From positions 6,974,501-7,038,500 of the forward strand of contig NZ_CP114904.1 in the NCBI RefSeq assembly GCF_027497215.1: DNA of 64,000 nucleotides, in the 5' to 3' direction. The DNA comes from Micromonospora sp. WMMD812 (GTDB taxonomy: Bacteria > Actinomycetota > Actinomycetes > Mycobacteriales > Micromonosporaceae). The position numbers were made by a program, and so were the translations under genes. The notes under the pieces are model-generated. The model was given only the letters and a program-made list of their open reading frames with translations. It searched no databases and was not told the DNA's origin. How positions within the stretch are numbered: position 1 is the first letter of the stretch; each line of letters begins with the position of its first letter. This document shows positions 30,675 through 40,196 of this stretch, piece by piece.

Positions 30675-32631
30675 GAGGCCGCTGTGGTGGCGGGAGGCTC
30701 TGGCCGGGCTGGGCGGCTGCCTGTTACTCACAGTGGCGACATCGCCCGGGTACGCTGCCGGGCCACCGCCGTTCATCGCCACGCCCGGTCGGCCGGAGTT
30801 CCACGGAGTGGGTTGGGTGGTTGCCCTGATCCCCGTCGTGGCGACCGTGGTGGGCTTGTGCCTGCTGCGCTGGTGGCCGTACCTGCTGTCGGTAGCCGGC
30901 CTGCTCGCTGTGCCGTACGTGTGGGGGCAGCTGACGAGCATGTCGTACCCGCTGGTGCTGGTCCTCGCACAGTCCGCCGCGTACCCACTGGCCTTGGTAG
31001 GTGTACTCGCTTGCGCCCAAACCCTGTTGAGCAACGGTTTCCCGGGGGTGGGCGCGGCCCTGGCGGGACTGGCTACCGGGTTTCGTCTGCTGGGCTCTGC
31101 GCTGGTCGGGCCCGGCTGGCTGTACTCGGATCCGTCTCGGCCAGCCTGGCATGCGGGGATGATCGTGGCGGCCCTCGCCACGCTCATCCCCGCGGTCGTC
31201 CGATTCAGCGACCGCCGCGCGGGAGGGCTACCGGAAACCATCCCGGGGGCGTGGCAGCGGTTGCGCCTGGTTGTCGCGGCCGGGCTGGCGGTATGCCTGG
31301 TGTTTCCGCTGTCCCTGTTGACCACCGAGCGGCTCGCGGCGCTGCTCGGCGTCAGCTGGTCTGCCCTGTACCGGCACGGGTCAGTGGCGGTCGCGGTGAT
31401 CGGCACGGTCACGCTGGTGCTGGCGACCGGCCTTGCGGCCGTCGCGGGACTGTGGTCGCTGGCCGGAGCGCTCACCGTCGCTACCGCCCACGTGGCGATG
31501 GCCGCACCGCTGCTCCTGGCGTTCACCGCGCTCGGCTCGGTAGGTCCGCTGCGCTGGCTGGGTGCGCTCGCCGGCGCGGTGATCGGCGCGGCGGCCGCCA
31601 GCAGCCGGTGGCGGGCCGCAGCCGCCAGCACGCTGGCGGTGGGCGCCGCGATAGCTGTGTTCATCGCGCACGCCGCCACAACTGGCCATCCAGAGAAATT
31701 GGCCGATCAGCAGCGCGTCATTCCGGCGCTGCTGTTGCTCGTTCTGACCACCGCGGCGGGGACCGCGGTGACCGGTGCGACCGCGCCGGTGCTCGCGCCT
31801 CGTGGTGCGGTTCCGGCCGCGCTTGGTCCCCTCGTCGGCGTACTCGCCGCCAGTGGGCTACAAACGGTCGGGGTGACATACGTCCACAATGGTCTACCGG
31901 TTTCGTCGTACCTCAACCCGGTGTTCCACATCACCACGTCGGCTGTGTTGCTTCTTGTCGCGGGCGCGGCGGTTGGCGGACTGGGCGTCGCACACCATCT
32001 CGCCGGACGCTGGGCAGAACGTAAACGAGCCGAGCTGATCCGCCGAGAGGCCGCGGCCGCGGAACGGGACCGGTTGGCCCGGCCGATCCATGACGGTGTT
32101 CTGCAGGTGTTGGCGCTGGTTCAGCGGCAGGGCTCACAACTGGGAGACACTGGCTCCCAGCTGGCAAGGCTCGCCGGCGAGCAGGAGGTTGCGCTGCGCA
32201 ACCTCCTTAGCGGCGGCGGTGCGGTGGCTCGTGTCGGCGGGGATGCGGACCTACGGGCGGCGCTCACCGCCTTGGCCTCCCCCGTGATCGAGGTCTCTGC
32301 GCCCGCAGGGCCGGTGGTGATGCCGTCAGGAGCTGCCGCCGAACTTACGGCCGCGGTGCAGGCCGCCCTCGACAACGTCCGTCGGCACGCAGGTCCGACC
32401 GCACGGGCATGGGTACTGCTGGAGGACGAAGGAGACGCGGTGCGGGTGACCGTCCGCGACGACGGTGTCGGATTCGACCCACAACGGCTGACCGACGCGG
32501 CTCGTGCCGGCCGGCTGGGCGTGGCTCAGTCGATGCAGGGTCGGGTCGCCGACATCGGTGGGAGCACGAGTATCCACAGCGGTCCGCAGGAGGGCACCGA
32601 GGTCGAGTTCTGGGTGCCACGGCGGCGGTGA
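30655..32631 (+). CDS. MacS-like sensor histidine kinase without an adjacent response regulator
   Basis: A 658-residue membrane kinase. Residues 1-440 contain about ten or more hydrophobic helices. The dimerisation/phosphoacceptor segment is ERDRLARPIHDGVLQVLAL with His near 479 (HisKA_3 type). The ATPase domain (about 560-655) has ALDNVRRHAG (N box), DDGVGFDP (G1) and GRVADIGGSTSIHSG. ATG 30655 follows GGGGGA; a second ATG at 30667 is possible. Such kinases normally pair with a LuxR-type regulator; here the next gene is on the opposite strand, so the partner must be elsewhere. Overlap with the VanY gene suggests a cell-envelope signal. Confidence 0.88.
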   Translation: MIVTMIERPLWWREALAGLGGCLLLTVATSPGYAAGPPPFIATPGRPEFHGVGWVVALIPVVATVVGLCLLRWWPYLLSVAGLLAVPYVWGQLTSMSYPLVLVLAQSAAYPLALVGVLACAQTLLSNGFPGVGAALAGLATGFRLLGSALVGPGWLYSDPSRPAWHAGMIVAALATLIPAVVRFSDRRAGGLPETIPGAWQRLRLVVAAGLAVCLVFPLSLLTTERLAALLGVSWSALYRHGSVAVAVIGTVTLVLATGLAAVAGLWSLAGALTVATAHVAMAAPLLLAFTALGSVGPLRWLGALAGAVIGAAAASSRWRAAAASTLAVGAAIAVFIAHAATTGHPEKLADQQRVIPALLLLVLTTAAGTAVTGATAPVLAPRGAVPAALGPLVGVLAASGLQTVGVTYVHNGLPVSSYLNPVFHITTSAVLLLVAGAAVGGLGVAHHLAGRWAERKRAELIRREAAAAERDRLARPIHDGVLQVLALVQRQGSQLGDTGSQLARLAGEQEVALRNLLSGGGAVARVGGDADLRAALTALASPVIEVSAPAGPVVMPSGAAAELTAAVQAALDNVRRHAGPTARAWVLLEDEGDAVRVTVRDDGVGFDPQRLTDAARAGRLGVAQSMQGRVADIGGSTSIHSGPQEGTEVEFWVPRRR

Positions 32632-32665
32632 GTTCGGGGAACCGACTGGTAGAGACTCCGCGGCG

Positions 32666-33508
32666 TCATCGGGCGAGGGCGACGGCGGTTCCGGTCACCG
32701 CGATGCCGGTTCGCGGTTGTGCGGGGATCCCGATCTTCAGGACGCTCGGGCGGCCCATGTCCTCGCCCTGGTGCACGGTGACGGTCACGGGCGGCGTCAC
32801 CAGCCCTAGTTCGCGTAGGTAGCCGCCGAAAGCCGCAGCCGCGGCGCCAGTCGCGGGGTCCTCGACGACGCCGCCCGGCGGGAAGGGGTTACGCGCGTAG
32901 AACACGTGCGGAGACTCGCGGCAGACCAGGTCGACGGTGGTCCAGTCGTGCCGGGCCATCAACCTGGACAGCGCGTTCATGTCGTAGTCCAGGTTCGCGA
33001 GCCGCTGCCGGCTGGCGGTGGCCACGATGGGATGCCAAGCGCCGGCGAAGGCGACTCGCGGCGGCATCGTCGCGTCGAGGTCGCCCGGCGCCCAGCCCAG
33101 GGCCTCGAGCAGTGCCGTAAGGTCGCTGGCCGCGATGGGTCGGGTCCGCGGTGCGACGCTGATCAGCGTGGCGGTGGTCGTGCCGTCCGACTGCACGGTG
33201 GTGGAAACCTCGACCAGGCCGGCGCGGGTGTCGAGGTGCAGGACGCCCGGTCCGTGCCGCTCGGCGTAGGCGGCTGCCGACGCGATGGTCGCGTGACCGC
33301 AAAAGGGCACTTCCGCCTTCGGGCTGAAATAGCGCACCTCGAAGCGCCCACTGCCACGGGGCACGAGGAACGCCGTTTCGGAGTATCCGATGTTAGCCGC
33401 CACACGCAGCATCTCGGTGTCGCTGACCCCGGTGGCGTCGAGTACGACACCGGCCGGATTGCCGCCCGCCGGATCGGCGGTGAACGCGGCGTAACGCAGG
33501 ATCTCCAT
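32666..33508 (-). CDS. PhzF family protein
   Basis: A 280-residue protein with the double diaminopimelate-epimerase-like fold: MEILRYAAFTADPAGGNPAGVVLD (read as RYAAF and GGNPAGVV), GYSETAFL with the catalytic glutamate, SPKAEVPFCGHATIA, and VVEDPATGAAAAAFGGYL. Members act as isomerases or are uncharacterised; there are no phenazine genes nearby, so a housekeeping role is likely. ATG 33508 is chosen since relatives start M-x-x-x-R-Y; the ribosome site is weak. It is convergent with the histidine kinase gene and divergent from the serine hydrolase gene. Confidence 0.88.
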   Translation of the reverse strand: MEILRYAAFTADPAGGNPAGVVLDATGVSDTEMLRVAANIGYSETAFLVPRGSGRFEVRYFSPKAEVPFCGHATIASAAAYAERHGPGVLHLDTRAGLVEVSTTVQSDGTTTATLISVAPRTRPIAASDLTALLEALGWAPGDLDATMPPRVAFAGAWHPIVATASRQRLANLDYDMNALSRLMARHDWTTVDLVCRESPHVFYARNPFPPGGVVEDPATGAAAAAFGGYLRELGLVTPPVTVTVHQGEDMGRPSVLKIGIPAQPRTGIAVTGTAVALAR

Positions 33509-33674
33509 GATCTCGACTCTATGGCGGAACACCAGCAAGGTCGCACACCAATCCCCGCCTCGTGGCCCGGAAGCCGCCGCCGACCACCATCTCCGCGTGC
33601 CGCGGACCACGTCCGTTCGCGCCGCTAGGTGGGCAGTCATAGCCGATGACAGCGCGTGTTGGAGACTGCTCGAC

Positions 33675-34709
33675 ATGACTCTTGTGTCGGTGGATCAGCA
33701 CGGTCTGGCGCGGATCGTCAGGGAGTTCGCTGCCCGGTGGACGAGTGATGCCGCCGACATCGGGACCTACCTGGCAGCACAGGTCTCCGACACGAGCCAC
33801 CGAGAGGTTGTCGGCCCGTTGCTCGCCGCACTTGGGGCCAGTGGCGTTGTTCGGGTCGGGGATCGGGAGGTCGCGGCGTGGGGCGACCCGGACGTCCCTG
33901 AGATGGCGTTCAGCGTTACCAAATCGGTCGTGTCCGTCGTGGCCGGCCTCGCCTTCGACGACGGGCTGTTGGTGCCGGACCAACCGGTCCACCAGGTCGT
34001 CGACGTTCCTGAGTTCCACGGGCCGCACAACGAGCGGATCACGTGGCGTCATCTGCTGCAGCAGTCGAGCCAATGGGAGGGCGAGCTCTGGGGCAAGCCG
34101 ACGAGCGTTGACGCGCAGAGCTTCCGCGAGGGAACAGAGGTGCACGGCACGGCCCCCGGCAAGGGGTGGGCCTACAACGACGTACGGATGAACCTCCTCG
34201 CCTACGCGCTGACGCTTCTGTTCCGCAGGTCGTTGCCGGACGTGCTGCGAGAGCGGGTCATGGACCCGATGGGCGCCTCCGACCGGTGGTCGTGGCACGG
34301 TTACCGAACGAGCACCGTAGAGATCGACGGCCACTCCGTCGAGGTGGTCTCTGGCGGCGCGCACTGGGGCGGGGGCCTGTTCGTCCCCGCCCGGGACCTG
34401 GCCCTGATCGGGCAGCTTTTCCTTGACCGAGGGACCTGTCGCGGCACACGACTGCTGAGCACCGAATGGATTGACCAGTCCTGGGCCCCGTGCCCGGTCA
34501 AACCCGAATACGGCTATCTATGGTGGCTCAACGACGAGCAGATCCCGTGGCCCGGGGCGCCGGCGACCGGCCGCAGCGCCCGCGGCAACGGCGGACGGCA
34601 CCTGCTGTGGGTCGATCCGGCGCGTGAGCTCGTCCTCGCCTCCCACTGGACCGAAGAACCGCTCGACCTGATCCACAGCGTCTCCAGCACGGTTACGCGC
34701 GCCGGCTGA
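33675..34709 (+). CDS. Serine hydrolase, beta-lactamase/class C fold
   Basis: A 344-residue protein with no signal peptide. The SxxK nucleophile motif is FSVTKSVVSVVAGLA (S-V-T-K), the YxN motif is WAYNDVRMN, and the third-motif region is GNGGRHLLWVDP, close to H/K-x-G variants of esterases of this fold. It is more likely a cytoplasmic esterase or amidase than a beta-lactamase. The ATG at 33675 (MTLVSVDQHG) has GGAG about ten bases upstream. It stands alone. Confidence 0.88.
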   Translation: MTLVSVDQHGLARIVREFAARWTSDAADIGTYLAAQVSDTSHREVVGPLLAALGASGVVRVGDREVAAWGDPDVPEMAFSVTKSVVSVVAGLAFDDGLLVPDQPVHQVVDVPEFHGPHNERITWRHLLQQSSQWEGELWGKPTSVDAQSFREGTEVHGTAPGKGWAYNDVRMNLLAYALTLLFRRSLPDVLRERVMDPMGASDRWSWHGYRTSTVEIDGHSVEVVSGGAHWGGGLFVPARDLALIGQLFLDRGTCRGTRLLSTEWIDQSWAPCPVKPEYGYLWWLNDEQIPWPGAPATGRSARGNGGRHLLWVDPARELVLASHWTEEPLDLIHSVSSTVTRAG

Positions 34710-34794
34710 CGAGACCTCTACGCCGCTCCTGCAGCGAGCCGCGGGCAGAAAACGGCGAGCGGGGCGGCGCCCGGCGACCGATAGGTTGCAGGTC

Positions 34795-34926
34795 ATGGGC
34801 AGCGGTATCTTCGGCGATGCCTTTCGCGCATACCTGACCGAGCCTGAGTCGCTGCCCGCGTTGATCGAGCTCGAGGGCCTACCCGGCGAACTGCGGCACG
34901 TACTGCGCCGCCGCCTGAGAAGCTGA
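34795..34926 (+). CDS. Possible 43-residue small protein
   Basis: An ATG at 34795 preceded by GCAGGT opens a 43-codon frame: MGSGIFGDAFRAYLTEPESL followed by PALIELEGLPGELRHVLRRR. It is amphipathic, with an acidic middle and a strongly basic C-terminus, and uses GC-rich third positions. No homologue is recalled. It lies in a 340-base gap otherwise empty of genes. It may be real or a chance frame. Confidence 0.35.
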   Translation: MGSGIFGDAFRAYLTEPESLPALIELEGLPGELRHVLRRRLRS

Positions 34927-35048
34927 GCCCGAGGGCACGAACGCCGGTGCCCGCGGAGGTGACGCGGATTGTCCAACGGCGATGAGTTTCGTCGTGGTCG
35001 CCAGTCTGTATCCCCGACCGGCGATCCACCGCACTCGAGGAGAGCATC

Positions 35049-35627
35049 ATGACCGCCACCTACACCTTCGACGTCTTTTCCAGCCTCGACGGCTTCGGCG
35101 CAGCCGGCGGCAACTGGACCGGCTACTGGGGCAAGCAGGGCCCCGAGCTGCTCGACCACCGCCTCGCCGTATACGGCGAGGAGCAGCGGATGGTGTTCGG
35201 GGCCAACACGTATCGGGTGTTCGCGCGGATGCTGGCGTCGAGCACCGCGGAGTCCGAGGTGCGTGACCCATGGGTCACCCGGATGAGGAACCTGCCGGCG
35301 ACGGTGGTGTCGACCACGCTGGAAGGACCCCTCGACTGGCCGGACGGCACCGTCGCGCGCGGTGACGCCGTCGACGTCGTCGCTCGGCTCAAGGAGGAGT
35401 CCGACGCGCCGTTGCGCTCGCACGGCAGCCTGTCGTTGAACCGGTCACTGCTGGCCGCCGGTCTGGTCGACCGCGTCCAGGTGACGCTCTTCCCTGTGAT
35501 CACCGGTCAGACCGGGTTGGACCCCATCTTCCAGGGTGCGGCCGACTTCGACCTCGAGCTGATCGAGAGCCGGACCCTCGACGGCAACATCCAAGAGCTC
35601 ATCTACCGGCCCACCCTGCATGTCTGA
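35049..35627 (+). CDS. RibD C-terminal/dihydrofolate-reductase-like protein
   Basis: A 192-residue NADPH-dependent reductase-like protein: MTATYTFDVFSSLDGFGAAGG at the N-terminus, MVFGANTYRVF, LRSHGSLSLNRSLLAAGLVDR, and VTLFPVITGQTGLDPIF correspond to the conserved elements of the RibD C-terminal family. A GAGGAGAGC ribosome site precedes ATG 35049. These stand-alone proteins are common in actinobacteria and their substrates are mostly unknown. It is intact, unlike the relative at 1435. Confidence 0.88.
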   Translation: MTATYTFDVFSSLDGFGAAGGNWTGYWGKQGPELLDHRLAVYGEEQRMVFGANTYRVFARMLASSTAESEVRDPWVTRMRNLPATVVSTTLEGPLDWPDGTVARGDAVDVVARLKEESDAPLRSHGSLSLNRSLLAAGLVDRVQVTLFPVITGQTGLDPIFQGAADFDLELIESRTLDGNIQELIYRPTLHV

Positions 35628-35657
35628 GCCCAGGCACGGCCGCGGGTCGGCGCCGTA

Positions 35658-35869
35658 GACCTCGTCACCGGCCACTCCGCGCGGGACCGAGCGCCACCTC
35701 GACGATGCGCGACCGCGACGAGAACGGCCGCCGCGCCGGCAGGACCGGCAGACCTGGTACCGGGTCCGTGAGGACGGCCGGGTGTTTCTGCTGTGCCCGG
35801 AGTGCACCGCTGTTCTGGCTGCCGGCGATGACCGGGCCTGCGACCCGGCCACGAATGTGTGGGCTTGAG
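35658..35869 (+). pseudogene. Gene fragment with CPEC motif, no start codon
   Basis: After an in-frame TAG near 35657 a frame of about 70 codons runs to a stop at 35869 and ends with QTWYRVREDGRVFLLCPEC, then TAVLAAGDDRACDP and NVWA. The C-P-E-C could be half of a zinc ribbon. No ATG or GTG with a ribosome site lies at its beginning, so it looks like the 3' part of a lost gene. The rest of the gap to 36053 holds nothing else recognised. Confidence 0.3.
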
Positions 35870-36053
35870 ACAACCTTTCACGGCACGCGCACGTGGAAGG
35901 AGCGTCACGGAGATGGCTCGCCCCCGCGTTCGCCGAAATGTGCCCGCTCGAATGGTCGGGTGAGCCGGGTGCGGATCAAGTCCCTATCGGGTGGCCTTCG
36001 CCGGTCGCCGGCTCGGTGCTGGCCGGTGCGGCTTTCGGCAGATGAGGAGTGGT

Positions 36054-39000
36054 ATGCGATTCAGACGAGGTGTCGGCGGCGGAATGGTCGCCGCCATGCT
36101 GGTGGCGGGCGCCGCCCTCACCGCTTCGGCCGCCGGGGGTGCCTCTCCGCCATCGGCTTCCGCACGACCATCGACGGCGCATGGCCTCGTGCGGACGGTC
36201 ACGCTGGTGACCGGCGACCAGGTGACGGTCTCCGATGACGGTGCTTCCGTGTCGGCGAGGCCTGGGCCCGGCCGGGAGCATGTCACCTTCGCGATGACCC
36301 AGGGCGACAGTCGGGTACGGGTGGTCCCGAGCGACGCGGTGTCACTGTTGGCGGCCGGGCGGCTGGATCCGCGGCTGTTCGATGTCACGGGACTGCTGGA
36401 GTCCGGGTACGACCGCACCGATCACCTGCCCCTGATCGTGACCGGCGGCCAGGGCGCTACGGCCACCACGACGCGCCGCGGCATCGCCGCAATGAGCGGG
36501 CTGAGCGAGGTGCGCGACTTGCCGGTGGTCCGTGGCGTGGCGGTACGCCAGGCACGGGGCACATCGGTCGCGTCGTGGCGCGCCCTGACCGGGGGGAGTC
36601 CGGGGGCGCGATCGCTCCGTCCGGGCGTGGAGAAGGTGTGGTTGGACGGACTGCGTAAACCCACCCTCGACGTGAGCGTGCCGCAGATCGGCGCCCCGGC
36701 GGCCTGGCAGGCCGGATACACGGGGACGGGCAGCACCGTGGCGGTGCTGGACTCGGGTGTCGACGACACCCACCCGGACCTGGTCGGGCAGGTGGTCGGC
36801 CGGCAGAACTTCACCGAGGACCTTGAACCCGGCAGCGACCTGTCGGGACATGGCACGCACGTCGCCGCGACCATCGCCGGCACGGGCGCCGCCTCGGCCG
36901 GGACGTTCAAGGGCGTGGCGCCCGGAGCGAAGCTGCTGGATGGCAAGGTGTGCATCGTCGACGGGTGCGCCGATTCGTGGATCATCGCCGGGATGACGTG
37001 GGCGGCCGCGGAACAACACGCCGACGTGGTCAACCTCAGCCTCAGCGGTCCGGACGACCCGGACGTGGTGGATCCGGTCGAGGAGGCGGTGCAGACTCTG
37101 TCCGACCAGCACGGCACCCTGTTCGTCATCGCCGCGGGGAACACCGACGGTGGCATCGTCGAGGGGGAGATCTCCTCGCCCGGGACCGTACCCGCCGCCC
37201 TCACCGTCGGCGCGGTCGATGACGCTGACGCGCTTGCGGGCTTCTCTCGTCGGGGCCCCGGTCCACAGGACGCGTTGAAGCCGGACATCACCGCACCCGG
37301 CGTGGGCATCACGGCAGCACGGGGCAAGGACGCGACCAGGGTTCCCGGCAAGCCGGGCGAGCAGCACACCACGCTGTCCGGAACGTCGATGGCTACCCCG
37401 CACGTGGCGGGCGCCGCGGCGCTCCTGGCGCAGCACCACCCCGAATGGTCGGGGCAGCAACTCAAGGCGGCATTGATGGCCACGGCCCGACCCACCCCCG
37501 GGACCGGTGTGTACGGTCAGGGCGCCGGGCGGGTCGACGCAGCCAGAGCGGTCGGGCAGGCCGTCACCACCAGCCCGGCGAGTATCAGCTTCGGTCTGCA
37601 GCTGTGGCCCCACACCGACGACCCGGTTCTGACTCATGAGGTGACCTATCACAACGCCGGGTCGGCGGATGTGACGCTCAGCCTCCGCCTGAACACCTTC
37701 AACGCAGACGACACCCCCTCGCCGGATGGGATGTTCACCGTCAGCGCCGAATCGATCACCGTGCCGGCGGGCGGTGAGGCGACCGTGTCGGTGACCGCCG
37801 ACACGCGCACTGCGGGCCTCGACGGGTACGCCGGTGGCTGGCTCACCGCCACGGCCGGCGACCTCGTAGTGCGGACACCGATTGCGGTGCACAAGGAGGT
37901 CGAAAGCTACGACGTCACGTTGCAGCACCTGAACCGGGCCGGCTCATCGCCGGACGTGTCCGAGACCCGGCTGTGGCAGAACGACAGCGACCGGCTGCCG
38001 TACGGCACCGGGCACCTGGTCGGCGCGGAAGGCGACAGTGTTACCGTGCGGGTGCCCAAGGGCGTTTACACGCTCGTCAGCTCGTCGAGCACGTTCAGCA
38101 CCAACCCCAAGGGGAGCGGTGGCGCTGCCGACGAGCATCTCCTACTCGCCCAGCCGGTGCTCAAGGTGGACCGAGCGCAGACCGTCGTTCTCGACGGCCG
38201 GCTGTCTCGACCGATATCGATCACCGTGCCTCACCCGAGCGCGCAGGCGGCAAGTGTGGGGATGCGAGCGGTCGGCAGGCGTGGGAAATACACCGCCGCC
38301 ACGACTCTGTTCGGGGCCACGTTCGAGGGCCTGTACACGGCCCGCGTCGGACCCGACGTCCCCAACCAGGACTTCACCGTGAGCTTCGGCGGGCAGTGGG
38401 CCGAGCCGAAATCGGACGGCACCTTCGACGACAGTCCCTACGCGTACCTGCTGAACTTCTCCGAACGTGGCCGGATGGTGACCGGCTACGACCGACAGGT
38501 CGCCGACCGTGACCTCGCGCGGGTGCGGGTCCACTTCGCCCACGCCAACCCGAGCGCCTCGATCGGCATCAGGCAGGTCCACGGCGGGCCTGCTTTCCCC
38601 GCGTCCATGCAGTTCCACCTACCGTTCACGCGCACCGAGTACTACAGCCGCAACCCGGACGGTTGGTTGGGGGCCTTCTCGGAGGCTTCCGACGACGGTG
38701 GCCTGACCAGTGTCACGGCCAACTCGTACGCCACCTACGAACCCGGCCGCACCTACCAGGAGGTGTGGAACAAGGGGGTCTTCGGCCCGGCCGTTCCGCC
38801 GCCGTTCCTCTTCGAGGGTGCCACCCGTACCGGCGACACGATGCTCGTCGACGTACCCCTGTTCAGCGACGGCGCCGGCCGGGCCGGGGACAGCATGACC
38901 GAGACCTTCGCCGCCGCCCTGTTCAGAGACGGCGCCAAGATCGGCGAAACAGACCAGCCGCGTTTCCAGTCGTTCGACGTGCCGGCCGCCGACGCACGCT

Positions 39001-39422
39001 ACCGGCTCGCGCTACGCGCCAACCGCGACCCGCGGCTCGAACTGTCCACGACTACACAGATCGCCTGGGAGTTCCGCTCCGGCCACGTCGACGGCACTAC
39101 CCGCGCGCCGCTCCCGCTCTGGACAGTCCGCTTCGCTCCGAAACTCGACCGCCACAACACCGCACCGGCAAACCGCACCGTCGCGGTGCCGGTATTCGCC
39201 ACCCCGCAGCCAGGCTCACCCGCCGGTCGACTCACCAACCTCGCCGTCGAGGTCTCCTACGACGACGGCGCCAGTTGGAAACGCACGCCGGTCAAGTCCG
39301 GCCACGCGGACGTGATGCACCCCAACGGCGTTGGCTTCATCTCGCTACGAGCGAGCGCGACCGACGACGCCGGAAACACCGTCGAGCAAACCACCATCCG
39401 CGCCTACCGCTACGGCTCATGA
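36054..39422 (+). CDS. Large secreted subtilisin-like serine protease (S8 family)
   Basis: A 1122-residue exported protease. A Sec signal (MRFRRGVGGGMVAAMLVAGA, cleavage near residue 27) precedes an N-terminal propeptide-like region. The catalytic triad is clear: Asp in AVLDSGVDDTHPDL (about 232), His in SGHGTHVAATIAG (about 264), Ser in LSGTSMATPHVAGAAAL (about 443). About 650 residues of beta-rich C-terminal domains follow, including an Ig-like region (about 500-620). It probably degrades extracellular proteins as nutrients. ATG 36054 follows GAGGAG. It is monocistronic. Confidence 0.93.
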   Translation: MRFRRGVGGGMVAAMLVAGAALTASAAGGASPPSASARPSTAHGLVRTVTLVTGDQVTVSDDGASVSARPGPGREHVTFAMTQGDSRVRVVPSDAVSLLAAGRLDPRLFDVTGLLESGYDRTDHLPLIVTGGQGATATTTRRGIAAMSGLSEVRDLPVVRGVAVRQARGTSVASWRALTGGSPGARSLRPGVEKVWLDGLRKPTLDVSVPQIGAPAAWQAGYTGTGSTVAVLDSGVDDTHPDLVGQVVGRQNFTEDLEPGSDLSGHGTHVAATIAGTGAASAGTFKGVAPGAKLLDGKVCIVDGCADSWIIAGMTWAAAEQHADVVNLSLSGPDDPDVVDPVEEAVQTLSDQHGTLFVIAAGNTDGGIVEGEISSPGTVPAALTVGAVDDADALAGFSRRGPGPQDALKPDITAPGVGITAARGKDATRVPGKPGEQHTTLSGTSMATPHVAGAAALLAQHHPEWSGQQLKAALMATARPTPGTGVYGQGAGRVDAARAVGQAVTTSPASISFGLQLWPHTDDPVLTHEVTYHNAGSADVTLSLRLNTFNADDTPSPDGMFTVSAESITVPAGGEATVSVTADTRTAGLDGYAGGWLTATAGDLVVRTPIAVHKEVESYDVTLQHLNRAGSSPDVSETRLWQNDSDRLPYGTGHLVGAEGDSVTVRVPKGVYTLVSSSSTFSTNPKGSGGAADEHLLLAQPVLKVDRAQTVVLDGRLSRPISITVPHPSAQAASVGMRAVGRRGKYTAATTLFGATFEGLYTARVGPDVPNQDFTVSFGGQWAEPKSDGTFDDSPYAYLLNFSERGRMVTGYDRQVADRDLARVRVHFAHANPSASIGIRQVHGGPAFPASMQFHLPFTRTEYYSRNPDGWLGAFSEASDDGGLTSVTANSYATYEPGRTYQEVWNKGVFGPAVPPPFLFEGATRTGDTMLVDVPLFSDGAGRAGDSMTETFAAALFRDGAKIGETDQPRFQSFDVPAADARYRLALRANRDPRLELSTTTQIAWEFRSGHVDGTTRAPLPLWTVRFAPKLDRHNTAPANRTVAVPVFATPQPGSPAGRLTNLAVEVSYDDGASWKRTPVKSGHADVMHPNGVGFISLRASATDDAGNTVEQTTIRAYRYGS

Positions 39423-39585
39423 CGTAACCACGGGCCCATTCGCGAACGAAACGACCACCTCACGTGGCCACCAGGTGGCGGCCTCGTCGCGACAAGCGCG
39501 GCGAGGCCGCCGTCGCCCTGATCGAGCAGCATCAGGAGTCGTTCGGGGAGCGGGACGGTTCAACAACTGCCCTGACCCACGCCCC

Positions 39586-39634
39586 CGCTCCCCGGCGCCG
39601 CGGTCTGCGCAGACAACTTGGTGCCGGGGGAGCG
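39586..39634. terminator. Hairpin between convergent genes
   Basis: CGCTCCCCGGCGCC (39586-39599) can pair with GGTGCCGGGGGAGCG (39620-39634) with one bulged G and one G-T pair. It lies between the protease gene and the SnoaL-like gene. The rest of 39423-39642 shows no supported gene. Confidence 0.55.
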
Positions 39635-39642
39635 AAGGGAAT

Positions 39643-40149
39643 TCATTGGCGGCGGGCGCGCCGCTTGGCCCGGGCCATTCGCCACAGGAATGCCGGGGTG
39701 GGCGGGACCCAGCCGAGTTGGGTGGCCAGGCCGAGGTCGTCCCGGTTGGCCCAGTGCTCGAGGACCTGGTCGTCCCTGACGCGGAACCAGTGGGTCTGCG
39801 TGATCGCGAACCGGCGCCCGGTCGGCGGGAACGCCTGATCGACCTCGCCGTGGTCGTCGTACGCCACGAACGGCCCGACCTGGCGCCCCGACATGGTGCA
39901 GTGCACGGCGACCAGGTCGCCGTCGGCCACCACGTCGTGGATGTCGAAGCGCAGATCCGCGAACGCGGCTCGTAGCCAGCGGGCGGTGGCCGCGAACGCG
40001 GCCGGACCCGGCTCCCGGCAGGCCGGCGGCTCGGCCTTCGCCTCGCGGTTGACCGCCTGGGGATGAACGACCTGGGCCAACTCGTCAAGATCGCCGGAGG
40101 CCATGAGCGTCATGGAGCGAACACAGATGTCGGTGTCGATGGTGCGCAT
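39643..40149 (-). CDS. SnoaL-like polyketide cyclase/ester cyclase family protein
   Basis: A 168-residue protein of the SnoaL-like NTF2 fold: LMASGDLDELAQVVHP, FAATARWLRAAFADLRFDIHDVVADGD split across the central helix and strand, VAVHCTMSGRQVG, and THWFRVRDDQVLEHWANRDD. Most such proteins in regulator-paired settings are uncharacterised. The ATG at 40149 follows GAGGGAG. It is divergent from a TetR regulator with a palindromic operator between, so it is probably the regulator's target. Confidence 0.87.
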   Translation of the reverse strand: MRTIDTDICVRSMTLMASGDLDELAQVVHPQAVNREAKAEPPACREPGPAAFAATARWLRAAFADLRFDIHDVVADGDLVAVHCTMSGRQVGPFVAYDDHGEVDQAFPPTGRRFAITQTHWFRVRDDQVLEHWANRDDLGLATQLGWVPPTPAFLWRMARAKRRARRQ

Positions 40150-40183
40150 GATGGCTCCCTCGAAATATCAGGTACAGTAGAGG

Positions 40184-40196
40184 AGTATTCAATACT
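40184..40196. promoter_or_regulatory. TetR operator candidate
   Basis: AGTATT-C-AATACT is a perfect inverted repeat centred in the 62-base gap between the SnoaL-like and TetR genes. CAGTA (40175-40179) and TACTG (40193-40197) give a second, wider symmetry. It is well placed for autoregulation of both genes. Confidence 0.65.

Noticed and set aside
39464..39838. Plus-strand frame MATRWRPRRDKRGEAAV
   Set aside because: Runs antisense into the SnoaL-like gene and through the hairpin at 39586; no ribosome site or family.
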